NCBI GenBank assembly: GCA_003645975.1
Contig: QNDP01000121.1
Location: 1 to 5,351 of the forward strand
Source: Candidatus Hydrothermota bacterium
Lineage (GTDB): Bacteria; Hydrothermota; Hydrothermia; B15-G9
DNA: 5,351 nt
Direction: 5' to 3'
The position numbers and the translations under genes are program-made. The notes under the pieces are model-generated. The model was not told the DNA's origin. It saw only the letters and a list, made by a program, of their open reading frames with translations, and did not search any database. Position 1 is the stretch's first letter. Every line of letters begins with the position of its first letter. Shown in pieces: positions 5,183 through 5,351 of this stretch.

Positions 5183-5221
5183 TTCTCCTCCCCCTCTGGG
5201 GGAGGACTAAGGTGGGGGCAA
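5183..5221. repeat. 39-bp palindromic intergenic repeat, copy 2
   Basis: This is the second unit of the same length and polarity as copy 1, ending GGTGGGGGCAA. Its stem is longer: a perfect 9-bp inverted repeat, TCCTCCCCC (5186-5194) with GGGGGAGGA (5198-5206), around a 3-nt TCT loop. There is no U-tract after it on either strand, so it is not a standard intrinsic terminator, though such a stem could protect mRNA 3' ends. Confidence 0.75.
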
Positions 5222-5351
5222 CCCTTTGACGGACAGCTCGTTAGAGAACCGAAACGATGGAATCGATTTGGGCACACCGCTTGTTCGCCCCTCGAACACT
5301 CCGTCGTCATCAATGTCGGAAGTTGTTCGTGAATGTGGACTTGATGCCCTC
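5222..5351. other. right edge, no confident gene; possible minus-strand 3' gene fragment
   Basis: No promoter, RNA or confident gene is visible here. On the minus strand one frame is open from the window edge for 47 codons to a TAG (5209-5207) inside repeat copy 2. It includes a protein-like segment, SDIDDDGVFEG, then SFRFSNELSVKGLP. Two other frames are also open over most of this stretch, so coding is not secure. If real, it is a gene whose 3' end lies in the repeat. Positions 5015-5040, after the nitrilase-like gene, hold no recognisable terminator. Confidence 0.2.

Noticed and set aside
5142..5221. CRISPR array
   Set aside because: There are only two imperfect units, separated by 2 bp with no spacer, and no cas genes.
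5041..5313. Whole 90-codon minus-strand frame as one intact gene
   Set aside because: Its middle is simply the translation of the palindromic repeats (Pro/Gly/Glu-rich), so it is not supported as a single functional protein.

Overview
The window looks like the chromosome of a mid-GC, probably anaerobic bacterium. It has a bacterial-type class II tRNA-Leu, consensus sigma-70-like promoters, strong Shine-Dalgarno sites on three genes, an intrinsic terminator, and an NfnAB-type flavoenzyme typical of anaerobes that balance NAD(H), NADP(H) and ferredoxin. I cannot assign a species or phylum from the sequence.

Layout. Positions 1-475 hold the apparent 3' end of an unrecognised plus-strand gene (stop at 170-172), then a coding-like but broken stretch to about 432, then a promoter (429-457) for tRNA-Leu(GAG) at 476-559. 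A GT2 glycosyltransferase (578-1360) follows only 18 nt after the tRNA. The centre is a self-contained transcription unit: a consensus promoter with nested dyads (1403-1445), a leader hairpin (1474-1492), an ArsR/SmtB-type regulator (1518-1850), nfnA (1893-2744), nfnB (2744-4186, overlapping nfnA by one base), and an intrinsic terminator (4211-4240). A nitrilase-superfamily amidohydrolase (4253-5014) starts just after that terminator. The last 337 bases have no confident gene. They carry two copies of a 39-bp G/C-rich palindromic repeat, flanked by coding-like minus-strand fragments that may be remnants.

How the genes work together. The most coherent unit is arsR-nfnA-nfnB. NfnA (FAD, [2Fe-2S], NAD(H) side) and NfnB (FAD, two Fe-S clusters, NADP(H) side) form a soluble complex of the flavin-based electron-bifurcating transhydrogenase family; a sulfide dehydrogenase or glutamate-synthase-like role cannot be excluded. 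The co-transcribed ArsR-type regulator is the obvious candidate to sense a redox, thiol or metal signal and control the operon, but that is inference. The glycosyltransferase and the nitrilase-like enzyme show no evident functional link to the Nfn operon. Both lack a Shine-Dalgarno site and share the same bases around their start codon.
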